DNA of 64,000 nucleotides from Acerihabitans sp035013185 (GCF_035013185.1 NZ_JAYGJO010000005.1:1-64000); one strand, 5' to 3'; shown: positions 52,026 to 61,595, counted from the first letter of the stretch. Notes: generated by a model not told the origin, from the sequence alone. Translations and numbers: made by a program.

Positions 52026-53309
52026 ATGAACGAAGCAACAGCGAAGAGATCCGGTAAACGCAAGCGGCTCCTGCCCTTGCCGATACAGATGCTTTTGGGA
52101 CTGGTCTTGGGCGCGCTGGCGGGCTTTTTGGCTCCAGCGTTTTCGTCCAACTTACAGCCAGTGGGGACCGCATTTATCCAGGCGGTTAAAATGATCGTTG
52201 TGCCGTTGGTTTTTACCGCGATCACCCTGGGTATTTACCAGATGGGTAGCAGCGTCGGGCGGCTGGGTAAAGTGTCGTTGATCAGCATGCTCTATTTCCT
52301 GGTTTCCACCGTCATCTCAGTGGCTATTGGACTGTTGCTTAATAACATTTTTCATCCCGGTGCCGGGGCCGATCTTTCGCAACACAGTGCCATCCCCAAA
52401 CACATCGCCGTGTCTGTGGACTGGACTAAATTTTTTCTGGATATGATCCCATCCAATATCGTGGTCGCCATGTCCGGCGGAAATCTCCTGCCGGTTCTGG
52501 TGTTTGCCGCGATGTTAGGCCTGGCGTTGGCGACCCTGGGTGTTAGAGCCAAACCCATGGTTGATATGCTGGATGCGCTGATGGCCGCGGTGTTTAAAAT
52601 GACCGATTGGATCATTTCCCTCTCACCCATTGCCATATTTGCGATTATCGCCTGGCTGTTCGCGACCAAAGGCCTAGGTACCCTCGTAGCGCTGATTAAA
52701 CTGGTGGGCGTAATGTATCTCGGTTTGGCGATTTTGATGCTGGTTTTCGCCCTGATCCTGCGCCTGGCCGGAGAGCGACCTATCACTACCTTTCGCGAGG
52801 TTATGGAACCCTTTTTGCTTGCCTTTGCCACCCGTTCCTCCGAAGCGACCCTGCCACTGCATATGGAAAAACTGATCGCCAACGGTGTGCCCAGAAGCCT
52901 GGCTTCATTGGTGCTGCCGCTGGGTTATGCGTTTAATCGCGATGGTTCCATCATGTATTTCGGGCTGGCGGTTGGGTTTCTGGCCGATGCCTATCATATC
53001 CCACTCACCTGGCCAACCTTATTGTCGATTATTCTGGTGACCACCCTTGCCAGTAAAGGCAGCGCCAATGTACCGTCCGGCGGGCTGGTGGCGGTGGCAA
53101 TGGTGCTGAGCACCATTGGTGTGCCGGTGGAGGCGCTGGCGGTCATTGCCGGGGTGGATGCGTTTTTGGACATGGGCCGTACGGCAGTGAATGTCATTAG
53201 CAATACCGTCGCCGTCAAGCTGGTGATGCGCTTAACCTCGGCTGATGAGTTGGTGCAAGCCGAGGCGCAGAGCGGCCTTGGCGTCACGTCGGAGATAAAA
53301 TCCTTATGA
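52026..53309 (+). CDS. Dicarboxylate/amino acid:cation symporter (DAACS family)
   Basis: A 427-residue secondary transporter of the glutamate/dicarboxylate symporter fold with eight helices and two re-entrant hairpins. A-T-R-S-S-E-A-T-L-P (about residues 265-274) is the serine-rich hairpin 1. L-P-L-G-Y-A-F-N-R-D-G-S-I-M-Y is the helix-7 motif, here N-R-D-G-S instead of the usual N-M/L-D-G-T. The late A-N-V-P-S-G-G and D-x-x-x-D-M-G-R-T-A-V-N-V segments are intact. It is 25 bases after the regulator and overlaps the aldolase by four bases, so it probably imports the aldolase's substrate, a 3-hydroxy amino acid. Confidence 0.92.
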   Translation: MNEATAKRSGKRKRLLPLPIQMLLGLVLGALAGFLAPAFSSNLQPVGTAFIQAVKMIVVPLVFTAITLGIYQMGSSVGRLGKVSLISMLYFLVSTVISVAIGLLLNNIFHPGAGADLSQHSAIPKHIAVSVDWTKFFLDMIPSNIVVAMSGGNLLPVLVFAAMLGLALATLGVRAKPMVDMLDALMAAVFKMTDWIISLSPIAIFAIIAWLFATKGLGTLVALIKLVGVMYLGLAILMLVFALILRLAGERPITTFREVMEPFLLAFATRSSEATLPLHMEKLIANGVPRSLASLVLPLGYAFNRDGSIMYFGLAVGFLADAYHIPLTWPTLLSIILVTTLASKGSANVPSGGLVAVAMVLSTIGVPVEALAVIAGVDAFLDMGRTAVNVISNTVAVKLVMRLTSADELVQAEAQSGLGVTSEIKSL

Positions 53310-54352
53310 TTGATCTCCGTAGTGATACCGTCACGCTCCCCAGCGAAGCCATGTGGCAGGCCATGCGCGCGGCCACGCTTAACGACGACACTCTGGAAGG
53401 TGACCCGACCGTCGCGGAACTTGAGCAGTATGGCGCGCATTTGATTGGCAAGCAGGCCGGCCTGTTTGTGACCAGTGGCACCATGGGCAATGTCATCGCC
53501 GTGCTGGCTCACAATCAACGGGGCGGCACGGAAATCATAGTGGACCAGCAGGCCCATATGGCAGTCTCCGAGGCAGGCGGCATGTCGCGCCTGGCCGGCC
53601 TGTTTTGCGTCGCCATTCCTTCGCATCGGGGGGAAATGGATATTTCACTGCTGGCCGCACGGCTACGTGAAGGTTATTCCCGCTACGGCGGGCCCACGGC
53701 GTTGGTCTGCATTGAAAGCAGTCATAACCATTCGGGTGGCCATGTGCCGTCATTGGACTATATGCACCGAGTGACAACGCTCGCCAGCGCAGCCGGGGTG
53801 CCGGTCCATATTGACGGTGCGCGTATTTTTAACGCTGCAGTGGCACTGGGAACCGACGCCGCCAGTCTGGGGGCAGGGGCCGACAGCATGAGTTTTTGCC
53901 TGTCGAAAGGACTCGGCGCGCCCATGGGCGCGCTACTGGTGGGCGATGCTGCTTTTATCGAGCGAGCGAGCATTTTTCGGCGCATGTTGGGCGGTGGACT
54001 GCGCCAGGCCGGCATCATGGCTGCCGCTGGACTGGTCGCCCTTAAAGAGGGAGTCAACAGGTTGCAGCAAGATCATGACTGCAATCAGTTAATCTGGTCC
54101 GGGCTGCAGCAGTTGGATTCCTCGCTGGTGGATGTCACCCCGCCGGTGACCAATATTCTGCAGGTGCATGTGGCTTGCGACGCACAGCGCAATGCTGGAA
54201 GTTGGGTTGCCGGGTTAGCTCGGCAGGGGGTATTGACGCGAGTCAGCCGCCCGGGCATATTGCGGTTGGTGACCCACCAGCACATCAGCCGCGCGCAGGT
54301 GCCGACGATCGTTGCGGCGTTCGGCGCACTTATCGCCGGTGGTCCGGATTAA
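53306..54352 (+). CDS. ltaE: Low-specificity L-threonine aldolase
   Basis: A 348-residue PLP enzyme that splits threonine, allo-threonine and related 3-hydroxy amino acids into glycine and an aldehyde. M-I-D-L-R-S-D-T-V-T-L-P (residues 1-12), H-I-D-G-A-R-I-F-N-A-A-V and the PLP lysine in S-F-C-L-S-K-G-L-G-A-P are diagnostic. The start overlaps the symporter's stop (ATGA), showing translational coupling. In E. coli ltaE is not next to such genes; here it lies in a dedicated uptake and cleavage operon, and the real substrate may be something other than threonine, such as a phenylserine-like compound. Confidence 0.92.
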   Translation: MIDLRSDTVTLPSEAMWQAMRAATLNDDTLEGDPTVAELEQYGAHLIGKQAGLFVTSGTMGNVIAVLAHNQRGGTEIIVDQQAHMAVSEAGGMSRLAGLFCVAIPSHRGEMDISLLAARLREGYSRYGGPTALVCIESSHNHSGGHVPSLDYMHRVTTLASAAGVPVHIDGARIFNAAVALGTDAASLGAGADSMSFCLSKGLGAPMGALLVGDAAFIERASIFRRMLGGGLRQAGIMAAAGLVALKEGVNRLQQDHDCNQLIWSGLQQLDSSLVDVTPPVTNILQVHVACDAQRNAGSWVAGLARQGVLTRVSRPGILRLVTHQHISRAQVPTIVAAFGALIAGGPD

Positions 54353-54552
54353 CGGTATACAGATTAGTATTGCAATAATCGCGACGTGATGATGTCGAAC
54401 ATGATTAAAACATTGTTAAAAAAATAAATAAGATATGATCAATGTATCTATTTTTTTCGTGTGTGTTTTGTGTCTTTTTTGATTTTTGTCATATAGGAAA
54501 CGATACTGATCTGTATAGTCGGTACTTGGCTTAGCTTCATGAGGAAGACGTT

Positions 54553-55476
54553 GTGCCTTACTTACTGCTTACGTTAGCAGCCCTTTTCTGGGGAGGTAAT
54601 TATGTCGTGGGACATATCCTGGTGTCAGGCACCGACCCTGTCATTCTGACTGAAGCCCGTTGGGCTATCACCGCAGTGTTACTGCTGATCTTATATCGAA
54701 AACAGGTCATCGCTAGCCGCATTTTCCTGACACACTCATTCCCTATTGTGGTGTTTCTGTCGATATTGGGTCAGGTTCTTTTTCCCCTCACCCTCTATAT
54801 TGGGTTGCAGTATACCAGTTCGTTAAATGCAGCCATTTATATGTCGGCAACACCCTGTATGGTATTGCTGATAAATAGAATAATATTCAAAGATTATGTA
54901 TCTAAAAATAATTGTTTTGGTGTGATATTAAGCACCCTGGGGGTGATCTATCTGGTGTTTAAGGGACAATTAACCCATTTGAATACGTTTAGCCATCTTA
55001 ATCAGGGTGATCTATGGACGATGGGTTCTGCTCTGAGTTGGGCGTGTTATTGCTCTTTTTTGCGTAAAAAAGATAAACGTATACTGGGTAACGCATTTGT
55101 TGCCGTGAGTTCATTGATCGGCGCGGTGATACTGATCCCTGTTCTTATTATATATGTGTTATTACACCGCCATATTGAATTATCATCCTATCATCAGACG
55201 TTTTTTTTGGCCGGGTTAGCATATTTGGTTATTTTCCCTTCATGGCTTTCCTATGTTTTCTGGAATCGGGGTATCGCTGAAATTGGTGCAACGCGAGGGG
55301 ATATTTACACACATATTATTCCGCTTTCTGGTGGGGCGTTTAGCGTCGTGTTTCTGGGCACTGAACTGAAGCTTTTTCATGTCATTAGTGCTGTTTTTAT
55401 CAGCCTAGGTATTTGGTTTTGCTCTAAGAAAGAACGAACAGGCATCACTAAAGTGTCCCTCCCTCTGAATAAATAA
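54553..55476 (+). CDS. EamA/DMT-superfamily transporter
   Basis: A 307-residue protein with ten hydrophobic helices in two EamA repeats. L-A-A-L-F-W-G-G-N-Y-V-V-G (about residues 7-19) and E-A-R-W-A-I-T-A-V (about 34-42) are the usual first-repeat motifs; W-N-R-G-I-A-E-I-G-A-T-R (about 237-248) is that of the second. The start is GTG 54553 with AGGAAG nine bases before. Members export amino acids, nucleosides or drugs. Its last 29 bases overlap the end of the convergent TetR gene. Confidence 0.9.
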   Translation: MPYLLLTLAALFWGGNYVVGHILVSGTDPVILTEARWAITAVLLLILYRKQVIASRIFLTHSFPIVVFLSILGQVLFPLTLYIGLQYTSSLNAAIYMSATPCMVLLINRIIFKDYVSKNNCFGVILSTLGVIYLVFKGQLTHLNTFSHLNQGDLWTMGSALSWACYCSFLRKKDKRILGNAFVAVSSLIGAVILIPVLIIYVLLHRHIELSSYHQTFFLAGLAYLVIFPSWLSYVFWNRGIAEIGATRGDIYTHIIPLSGGAFSVVFLGTELKLFHVISAVFISLGIWFCSKKERTGITKVSLPLNK

Positions 55477-56026
55477 TGGCCTTGGTTGCCATCCAGGCAA
55501 TCATGGCTGGTGGATATTCTTTTGTTGCCATTCCTTGTGACTGACTGGCAGCAATTGCACCGTCAATTAACATGATGATAATAAATGCGGTTCTTTCGGC
55601 CGGTTCCGGTTTCAGACATGACAATAAAATATTGCGGATCATATTTCCCAGTTCCGTTTTAAACCTGATATTTATGTCATAGATGGCCGATATAGAATGG
55701 CCGAATTCCATCACGGCTCGGGTGAACATACACCCATTAAAATTTGACCCGGAGAACCATTGATCATAATACTTAAAGATTGCAAAAAGCTTGTCTTTTG
55801 TTGAAGATTTTTTTTCTACCACCTGTCTGATATCTGACATAAAGTGAAGACGTTTTTCTTCTAAAATAACAATGATTAACGATTCTTTATCAGGAAAATA
55901 TCGATAAAATGTCATTTTTGAAACTCCTGCTACTTCTGAGATGCGATCAATTCCAGGGGATTGATACCCTTCATTGTTAAACAATCTCATTGATGAGGTA
56001 ATAATGTCCTGCTTTTTAGTTTTCAT
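55448..56026 (-). CDS. TetR-family transcriptional regulator
   Basis: A 192-residue repressor. The helix-turn-helix is in residues about 5-50 (G-I-D-R-I-S-E-V-A-G-V-S-K-M-T-F-Y-R-Y-F). The ligand domain follows, with N-G-C-M-F-T-R-A near its centre, a feature of the AcrR/NemR-like branch with a possible reactive Cys. ATG 56026 was chosen because the family starts there; a longer frame to 56080 has no support. Placed tail to tail with the DMT exporter gene, it may control that exporter. Confidence 0.9.
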   Translation of the reverse strand: MKTKKQDIITSSMRLFNNEGYQSPGIDRISEVAGVSKMTFYRYFPDKESLIIVILEEKRLHFMSDIRQVVEKKSSTKDKLFAIFKYYDQWFSGSNFNGCMFTRAVMEFGHSISAIYDINIRFKTELGNMIRNILLSCLKPEPAERTAFIIIMLIDGAIAASQSQGMATKEYPPAMIAWMATKAIIYSEGGTL

Positions 56027-56417
56027 TCGTGTACCGATAAAAATAGGGGTGCTAGCCCAAGAGTCGATGAGATGGGTCATGCGCGCCGATGACTATGATC
56101 TGAATATCACCAAACCGGATATTTCGCTTAAGTAGACTATGTTATGCCAATCGTTGGTCCAGCCATTGATTTGTATGCGGGAAACCTTCTCCCGCACGGA
56201 ATACATGTTTCTCCGAACGCTATTGATTTTCACTGCACAGAGAACATGATGACTGCCATCAACCACATCCAACCCACCATGCGTCAACCAGCAACGCATT
56301 TTTTTGTCTAAAACTGACCTTTTTAACCGCAATATCACCGGCATTGGATACTTGAACACGATGTCTGATTGCCGCAGTATCTACCCACGATCTGTGGTTA
56401 ATTTCTCTGTTAAATGC
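56027..56417. other. Region with a possibly degraded gene
   Basis: On the minus strand a frame from about 56395 gives V-D-T-A-A-I-R-H-R-V-Q-V-S-N-A-G-D-I-A-V and then seems to continue in another frame (56093-56300, with H-H-V-L-C-A-V-K-I-N and W-T-N-D-W-H-N-I). It could be a frameshifted beta-rich surface or phage protein, but I recognise no family and would not call a gene. Confidence 0.25.
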
Positions 56418-56738
56418 CTACTTCTTTTTTGCGGATTTTTTTAGTCTGTCATGACTATCCTGAAGCAATTGCCTGATTTTTTTCAATTCTTTATGGCTAA
56501 GCGGCTCTTCAACCGCGTGCTCCTCAGTATTTTGATTATCAATCAAGCTTGCAACTTGATTTTGATTATCAATCAAGCTTGCGGCGTGCTCTAAATTCAT
56601 CGTACTGATTTCGAAACTTTTTTCTAGGCGAGCACAGACTTCAGCGCTCAGGGAAACCTGTGTTTCCTGTGCTGCAGCTCTGATTTTATCTTTTAATTCC
56701 AGAGGGATTTTGATTGTCAGGTTCGTTGTATCAGTCAT
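56418..56738 (-). CDS. Arc-type ribbon-helix-helix DNA-binding protein
   Basis: A 106-residue protein of the phage Arc/Mnt repressor type. L-T-I-K-I-P-L-E-L-K-D-K-I-R-A-A-A (about residues 6-22) gives the strand and first helix, and S-L-S-A-E-V-C-A-R-L-E-K the second. The C-terminal half is an unusual tail with a tandem 10-residue repeat (A-S-L-I-D-N-Q-N-Q-V / A-S-L-I-D-N-Q-N-T-E) and a Lys-rich end. ATG 56738 is preferred to 56747 because AAGGA is too close to the latter. Such proteins are usual in prophages and genomic islands. Confidence 0.8.
   Translation of the reverse strand: MTDTTNLTIKIPLELKDKIRAAAQETQVSLSAEVCARLEKSFEISTMNLEHAASLIDNQNQVASLIDNQNTEEHAVEEPLSHKELKKIRQLLQDSHDRLKKSAKKK
56531..56582. 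repeat. Tandem repeat inside the Arc-type gene
   Basis: TTTGATTATCAATCAAGCTT occurs at 56531 and again at 56561, a 22-base identity with a 30-base period. As 30 is a multiple of three, the copy adds ten residues in frame. Confidence 0.85.
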
Positions 56739-56954
56739 TTGATCCATTCCTTTATTGTTGGCACCGCATGCTAGACCCAGTCTATTGAATATCTCATGGT
56801 GTAATAACAATTAATACTAGCAATGTCATTTATTTAAAGGTTTTTGAATGGAAAAAAAATTGGTGATGATGTGCGTTGACGATAGTCAACAATACTGACT
56901 GACGTAAGCCTCGCACAGGGTATTAAACAGGGGATTTCAATATGACCGAGATGT

Positions 56955-57281
56955 TTAGTTGTTGGGCGGAATGTACATGCCTTTCAACGAAATAACAAAA
57001 TAGTTTTCTCCTTTCATGATCTTGTCTCCTGGGCTACAACAATTGGTTGCCAGTTCGAAGAATTCATCCGTTTTGATTTCATAGGCTAGTTCAATTTTAT
57101 GCGCTGCATGTGCTGCAACCAGTTTTACTGCTTCATGATGGTTTGTCGCCTTGAGGATACTCATGAACACCTCTAATGATTTATGTCGCAAATTTTCATG
57201 TACTTGGGATTGAAAATCAACTGTGACAAGAGTGCCTACAGCCGAGTATAACATTTCATTGTTGAAAAAAAAGGCCAACAC
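56955..57281 (-). CDS. Hypothetical protein of about 100 residues
   Basis: A 108-residue protein if started at GTG 57281, or 99 residues from ATG 57254. I do not recognise it. It is soluble, with alternating strands and a central helix (K-A-T-N-H-H-E-A-V-K-L-V-A-A-H-A-A-H), two adjacent Cys (about residues 82-83) and C-terminal G-M-Y-I-P-P. No signal peptide. It lies between the Arc-type repressor and the RND pump genes. The frame could be real, judging by balanced composition, but no ribosome site is clear. Confidence 0.5.
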   Translation of the reverse strand: MLAFFFNNEMLYSAVGTLVTVDFQSQVHENLRHKSLEVFMSILKATNHHEAVKLVAAHAAHKIELAYEIKTDEFFELATNCCSPGDKIMKGENYFVISLKGMYIPPNN

Positions 57282-57300
57282 CTTTATTTCTCAACCGATA

Positions 57301-57369
57301 AACCCCCCGGGCGGGGGATAACGCTTTAGAGGGGGTTATATTTCAGAAAAACTTTAGGTGAAACTATGA
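57301..57369. other. GC-rich hairpin region after the pump operon
   Basis: CCCCCCGGGCGGGGG near 57306-57320 forms a short GC-rich stem. It lies about 50 bases past the stop of the minus-strand pump gene and could end that operon, though no clean T run follows. Confidence 0.4.
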
Positions 57370-60300
57370 TTAGCGTGGTTCATCTTTTCTCCCTTTCTGT
57401 TCAACTTGCATCACCAAGCTGATTGATGCAGGTAAAACCGTCAGGGTTATCAGGGTACCTACCACTAATCCGCCAATAATGGCGAGCGCCATGGGTCCCC
57501 AGAATACCTGACGCGAGATAGGCAGCATTCCCAAAATGGCAGCACTGGCCGTCAGAAATATCGGGCGTGAACGGTGTTTCGCCGCAGCGATAATGGCATC
57601 GTCGCGCCTCATTCCCGCCCGTGCATGGTTATCGACTTCACTGATCAGGATCACCGCGTTGCGAATAATCATACCCGCCAGCGCGATGATACCCAGCAGC
57701 GACACAAAACCCATGGGCGTCCCGGTCGGTAGCATGGACAGTACCACACCAATCAGGCCAAACGGGGCCATCAATAGGGCGAGTAACATACGTGAGATCT
57801 GCCGCAATTGAAGCATAAGCAGAACCAGCATCACCACCAGGGTTACCGGCAGCACGGCAAATACCGAGCTGTTACCCTTGTCCGACTCCGCCACGGCGCC
57901 GTCTTCCTTGATATGATAGTCTGGCGTGAGTGTGCCGCGTAGCCGTTGCACACGTGACGCTAGCTGTGCCGACACCTCAGCTGCATTCATACCCGGCGCC
58001 ACATCGGTCTGCACTGTGATGAATGGCAGCCGGTTTCGTCGGTAAATCAGCGGATCATCAATGCCCCATACCGGCGTGGCTATCTGGCTTAACGGCACTT
58101 TAGTTCCGTCTGCCGTGGGTATCATTAATCCCCCAAGAATCCCGGTGTCCTGCCGATCCCGATCGTCGCCGCGCAACACGACGTCAATCATGCGGTTACG
58201 GTCACGAACCGAGGTGATCACGCGACCTGAATACAAAGTATGCAGCGTATTCGCCAGGGTCTCGGAAGAGACCCCCACAGCGCGTGCGGCGGTTTGGTTG
58301 ATCTCCAGGGTGATCACCCGTTCCGGCTCGCCGGCCGTCAGGTTAACCTCTCGGGTTAGTGGACTCTCACCCAGGGAGGCGGCCAGTTGCCGGGCAATCG
58401 TCTGTATCTTTTCATAATGAGGGCCAATCACGCGATACCTGATGGGCCAACCGACCGGTGGACCCAGTTCCAATGGCGATACCCTGGTCGTCAGGTCACT
58501 GAAGTCCCGGGCAAGGACTCGGTCCAATTGATTTTTGAGTCGGTCTCTGGCATCCAGACCTTTTGCCACCACCACCAACTGGGCGGTGTTTTCATTATCT
58601 GACAAGACATCCATTGGCAGATAAAAACGTACCGCGCCGCCCCCGATATAACTGGTGAAATGGTCAATATTGGTATTTCCCAGAAGGATTTTTTCTAACC
58701 GTTCGGTCTGGCGCGCGGTTTGTTCCTCAGACGCATTGGCCGGCAACGTCAGACTGACTAACAGTTCAGGGCGGTCGGATGCCGGGAAGAACTCTCCTTG
58801 CATAAACGTTGAGCCAAATGCAGCCAGTAACAACAACCCCATCGCCGATCCCAGTGTCAGGAGCCGGTGATGTAATACCCACTGCAGTAAATTGTGGTAG
58901 CCGCGCATCACCCTGGTCGGTGACGGTTCGTGGTGCGTTGGGGGAACGGACAATAGCCAGGTCCCCATCAGCGGCGAGAAAAGGATAGCCACCACCCAGG
59001 AGCAGAGCAGTGAAATCATCACGACGGCGAACAGAGAAAAACAGTACTCGCCAGCGCTCGACGCAGCAAAACCAACCGGTATAAAACCGGCAATCATCAC
59101 TAACGTACCGGTCAGCATCGGGAAAGCGGTGGTCTCAAAGGCATAAGTGGCGGCGCGCCAACGGCTGTCGCCCGCCTCAAGTCGTGCAACCATTGCCTCG
59201 ACGCTTATCATGGCATCATCGACCAGCAGGCCAAGCGCAATAATCAGTGCACCGAGCGAAATACGTTGCAGCCCTATTCCGAATAGCATCATACCGACAA
59301 ACGTCATTGCCAGGACCAAAGGAATGGCGGCGGCAACCACCAGACCCGCGCGCATACCCAGGGAGATAAAAGATACGGCCAGCACAATGATCACGGCTTC
59401 GAGCAGGACATGGGCGAAGCCGCTAACGGCCTGTTTTACTACGGCGGACTGGTCCGCGACCTTTATCATCTCAATACCGTGGGGCAGACGGGACTGGATG
59501 TCCGCCATCCGGTTGTTGATTGCCTGACCAAATGTAAGCATATTGCCGGTAGAGGCCATGGCGAGGGCAAGACCGATGGCCGGCTGGCCGTTCACCCGAA
59601 AGGTCGGCGTAGGTGGCTCGGCAGATTGCCGGCTGATGGTGGCAATATCCGTCAGGGGAATATAGCGCTGGTTAATGTGTAACGTAATCGCCCGAAAACT
59701 CTGTTCTGAATCCAGCGCACCGCTGACCCGCAGAGCGATATTCTCCTGGCCGCTTCTTAATACACCGGCCGATACCACGGCGTTTTGTGCTGTCAATGCA
59801 TCACTGACCTGCTGCAGATCCAGCCCCATACCCGCAAGTTTACGCGGCGAAAAAGCAATGACAATGTGTTCTTCCTGCACCCCCAGCAGTGTGATCTTGC
59901 CAATATCCGGCAGCGACATCAGATCGCGACGGATATCGTCCACCTTGTCGCGCAGTTCTCGTGGTGAATAACCTTCAGCGGTAAAGCCGTAAAGGGTGCC
60001 AAAGGTATCGTCAAAGGCATCGTTGACCGCGGGTTCTTGAACCCCTTCCGGCAAGGATGAGCTGATATCATGCATTTTTTTACGCACCTGATACCAGATA
60101 TCCGCCACCCGAGCCGGAGGCGTATCGTCACGCAAGTTGACATAGATTATCGACTGCCCGGCACGGGTTTGACTCTCTACGTCATCGAGATAAGGGATTT
60201 CCTGTAGTTTTTTCTCCAGGGGATCGGTGAGCAGATTCACCGTATCCTGTACGTTTGCACCGGCCCACTGAGCGGAAACAATCGCTGTTTTAATGGTAAA

Positions 60301-60444
60301 TGCCGGGTCTTCATTGCGTGGGAGGTTTTGATAGCTCATCACGCCGGCGGCCATGATGAGCAACATGAAAAACACCATCATCTGCTGATTTTTTAGCGCC
60401 CAGGCTGAGAGGTTGAAGGTCTGTTTTATTGAACGGTTCTTCAT
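57370..60444 (-). CDS. RND-family efflux pump permease (hydrophobe/amphiphile type)
   Basis: A 1024-residue inner-membrane proton-driven exporter with the 12-helix, two-large-loop plan of AcrB-like pumps. L-L-V-D-D-A-M-I-S-V-E-A (about residues 405-416) holds the two adjacent Asp of the proton relay. P-R-N-E-D-P-A-F and the porter repeats follow the branch of the HAE1-like pumps related to VexH/TriC/MexK-type proteins rather than AcrB itself. Its start overlaps the adaptor stop by four bases. The outer-membrane channel gene is absent, so it probably uses TolC. The linked two-component system is of AdeRS type. Confidence 0.93.
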   Translation of the reverse strand: MKNRSIKQTFNLSAWALKNQQMMVFFMLLIMAAGVMSYQNLPRNEDPAFTIKTAIVSAQWAGANVQDTVNLLTDPLEKKLQEIPYLDDVESQTRAGQSIIYVNLRDDTPPARVADIWYQVRKKMHDISSSLPEGVQEPAVNDAFDDTFGTLYGFTAEGYSPRELRDKVDDIRRDLMSLPDIGKITLLGVQEEHIVIAFSPRKLAGMGLDLQQVSDALTAQNAVVSAGVLRSGQENIALRVSGALDSEQSFRAITLHINQRYIPLTDIATISRQSAEPPTPTFRVNGQPAIGLALAMASTGNMLTFGQAINNRMADIQSRLPHGIEMIKVADQSAVVKQAVSGFAHVLLEAVIIVLAVSFISLGMRAGLVVAAAIPLVLAMTFVGMMLFGIGLQRISLGALIIALGLLVDDAMISVEAMVARLEAGDSRWRAATYAFETTAFPMLTGTLVMIAGFIPVGFAASSAGEYCFSLFAVVMISLLCSWVVAILFSPLMGTWLLSVPPTHHEPSPTRVMRGYHNLLQWVLHHRLLTLGSAMGLLLLAAFGSTFMQGEFFPASDRPELLVSLTLPANASEEQTARQTERLEKILLGNTNIDHFTSYIGGGAVRFYLPMDVLSDNENTAQLVVVAKGLDARDRLKNQLDRVLARDFSDLTTRVSPLELGPPVGWPIRYRVIGPHYEKIQTIARQLAASLGESPLTREVNLTAGEPERVITLEINQTAARAVGVSSETLANTLHTLYSGRVITSVRDRNRMIDVVLRGDDRDRQDTGILGGLMIPTADGTKVPLSQIATPVWGIDDPLIYRRNRLPFITVQTDVAPGMNAAEVSAQLASRVQRLRGTLTPDYHIKEDGAVAESDKGNSSVFAVLPVTLVVMLVLLMLQLRQISRMLLALLMAPFGLIGVVLSMLPTGTPMGFVSLLGIIALAGMIIRNAVILISEVDNHARAGMRRDDAIIAAAKHRSRPIFLTASAAILGMLPISRQVFWGPMALAIIGGLVVGTLITLTVLPASISLVMQVEQKGRKDEPR

Positions 60445-61595
60445 GGTTTATCCTCATCGAGAGAGACTTTCTCTCCCTGACGTAATTTACTGACGCCGGC
60501 AGTCACCACCATTTCACCTGGATTTATGCCACTGGCGATAAAGATCTCAGTAGCGGTAAAGTGGGCGAGCTTCACCGGACGAAGCTGCAATTGCCGCGAG
60601 GCCCGATTCACGACAAATACCGCCGGGCTCGTCCCTAGACGGGTCAGGGCCGAGGCTGGCAGCACCATCGCCCGCATTCCGGTCTGCTCAATTTCACCCA
60701 GCACGCTGGCACCTAGCGCCATGGCGTCGGGTAAGGCATCAAGTGCGACACGAACGCGCCAGGTGCGGGTTTGTGGATCGGCCTGTGGACTGATATCTCG
60801 CAGATGTCCAGTGGTATGCACGGATGGATCGGCCAGGAGCGAAAGGGTAAATGGCACGCCAGTGTTGCGGGTGATGACCTGAGGATCGGCAAGATTAAAC
60901 ACCGCATCGCGTCCGCTGCCGACAGCCAGTGTGACCACGGTCTGCCCGGCGCTGAGCACCTGGCCGGGGGCGGCGCTTACGCTTATGATCACGCCGGACT
61001 GCTGTGCAGTCAGGTGGGTCCATGAAAGGTTATCCTGGGCGTTTTTCAGTGCGGCCTCATTGCTCCGCCGATGGGATTGGGCTGCTTGCCAGTCTGACTG
61101 TGCAGTATCATATTGCGAACGGGCTATTGCACCCTGTGGCATCAGCAGCTTCATGCGTTGCAGGTTAAGTGCAGCGACCCGTTCCGCCGCCTGGGCGCTG
61201 TCCAGATCTGCCCTTGCACTGCGCAACTGATTTTGACTGGTATCATTCTCCACGGTGGCAATTAACTGACCGGCTTGAACGTGATCGCCCACATCCACCG
61301 TACGGGTCAGTAGACGCCCATCCACACGAAACCCCAGCGTGACGTCATCATGAGCCCGGATTTCTCCGGTCTGGGTGAACGCTATACCGGCTGTCGGTGC
61401 CGGTACCACGATGACCCGTACCGGACGTGGAGGAACGTTCTGCTTTGGTTTTTTGTCGCCGCAACTGGAAAGGAGTAGTACCGCGAACACCAGCAATACT
61501 AGCGCGATGAGCCCAGGAAATAGCGGTTTCAACCGTCCTGAGCACCAAAGATGATGCAGTGCAGCTTTGGCACAATGGTTAAAGATATCTGTCAT
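60441..61595 (-). CDS. RND pump periplasmic adaptor (membrane fusion) lipoprotein
   Basis: A 384-residue HlyD-type adaptor that bridges the permease and the outer-membrane channel. A hydrophobic segment (about residues 27-42) ends in L-L-S-S-C, a lipobox, preceded by a rather long N-terminus. The lipoyl halves (F-R-V-D-G-R-L-L-T-R-T-V-D-V-G-D-H-V and A-A-P-G-Q-V-L-S-A-G-Q-T-V) flank a coiled-coil hairpin (about 118-190), and a beta-barrel and membrane-proximal domain follow. AGGAAC eight bases before the ATG fits the start. Confidence 0.93.
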   Translation of the reverse strand: MTDIFNHCAKAALHHLWCSGRLKPLFPGLIALVLLVFAVLLLSSCGDKKPKQNVPPRPVRVIVVPAPTAGIAFTQTGEIRAHDDVTLGFRVDGRLLTRTVDVGDHVQAGQLIATVENDTSQNQLRSARADLDSAQAAERVAALNLQRMKLLMPQGAIARSQYDTAQSDWQAAQSHRRSNEAALKNAQDNLSWTHLTAQQSGVIISVSAAPGQVLSAGQTVVTLAVGSGRDAVFNLADPQVITRNTGVPFTLSLLADPSVHTTGHLRDISPQADPQTRTWRVRVALDALPDAMALGASVLGEIEQTGMRAMVLPASALTRLGTSPAVFVVNRASRQLQLRPVKLAHFTATEIFIASGINPGEMVVTAGVSKLRQGEKVSLDEDKP

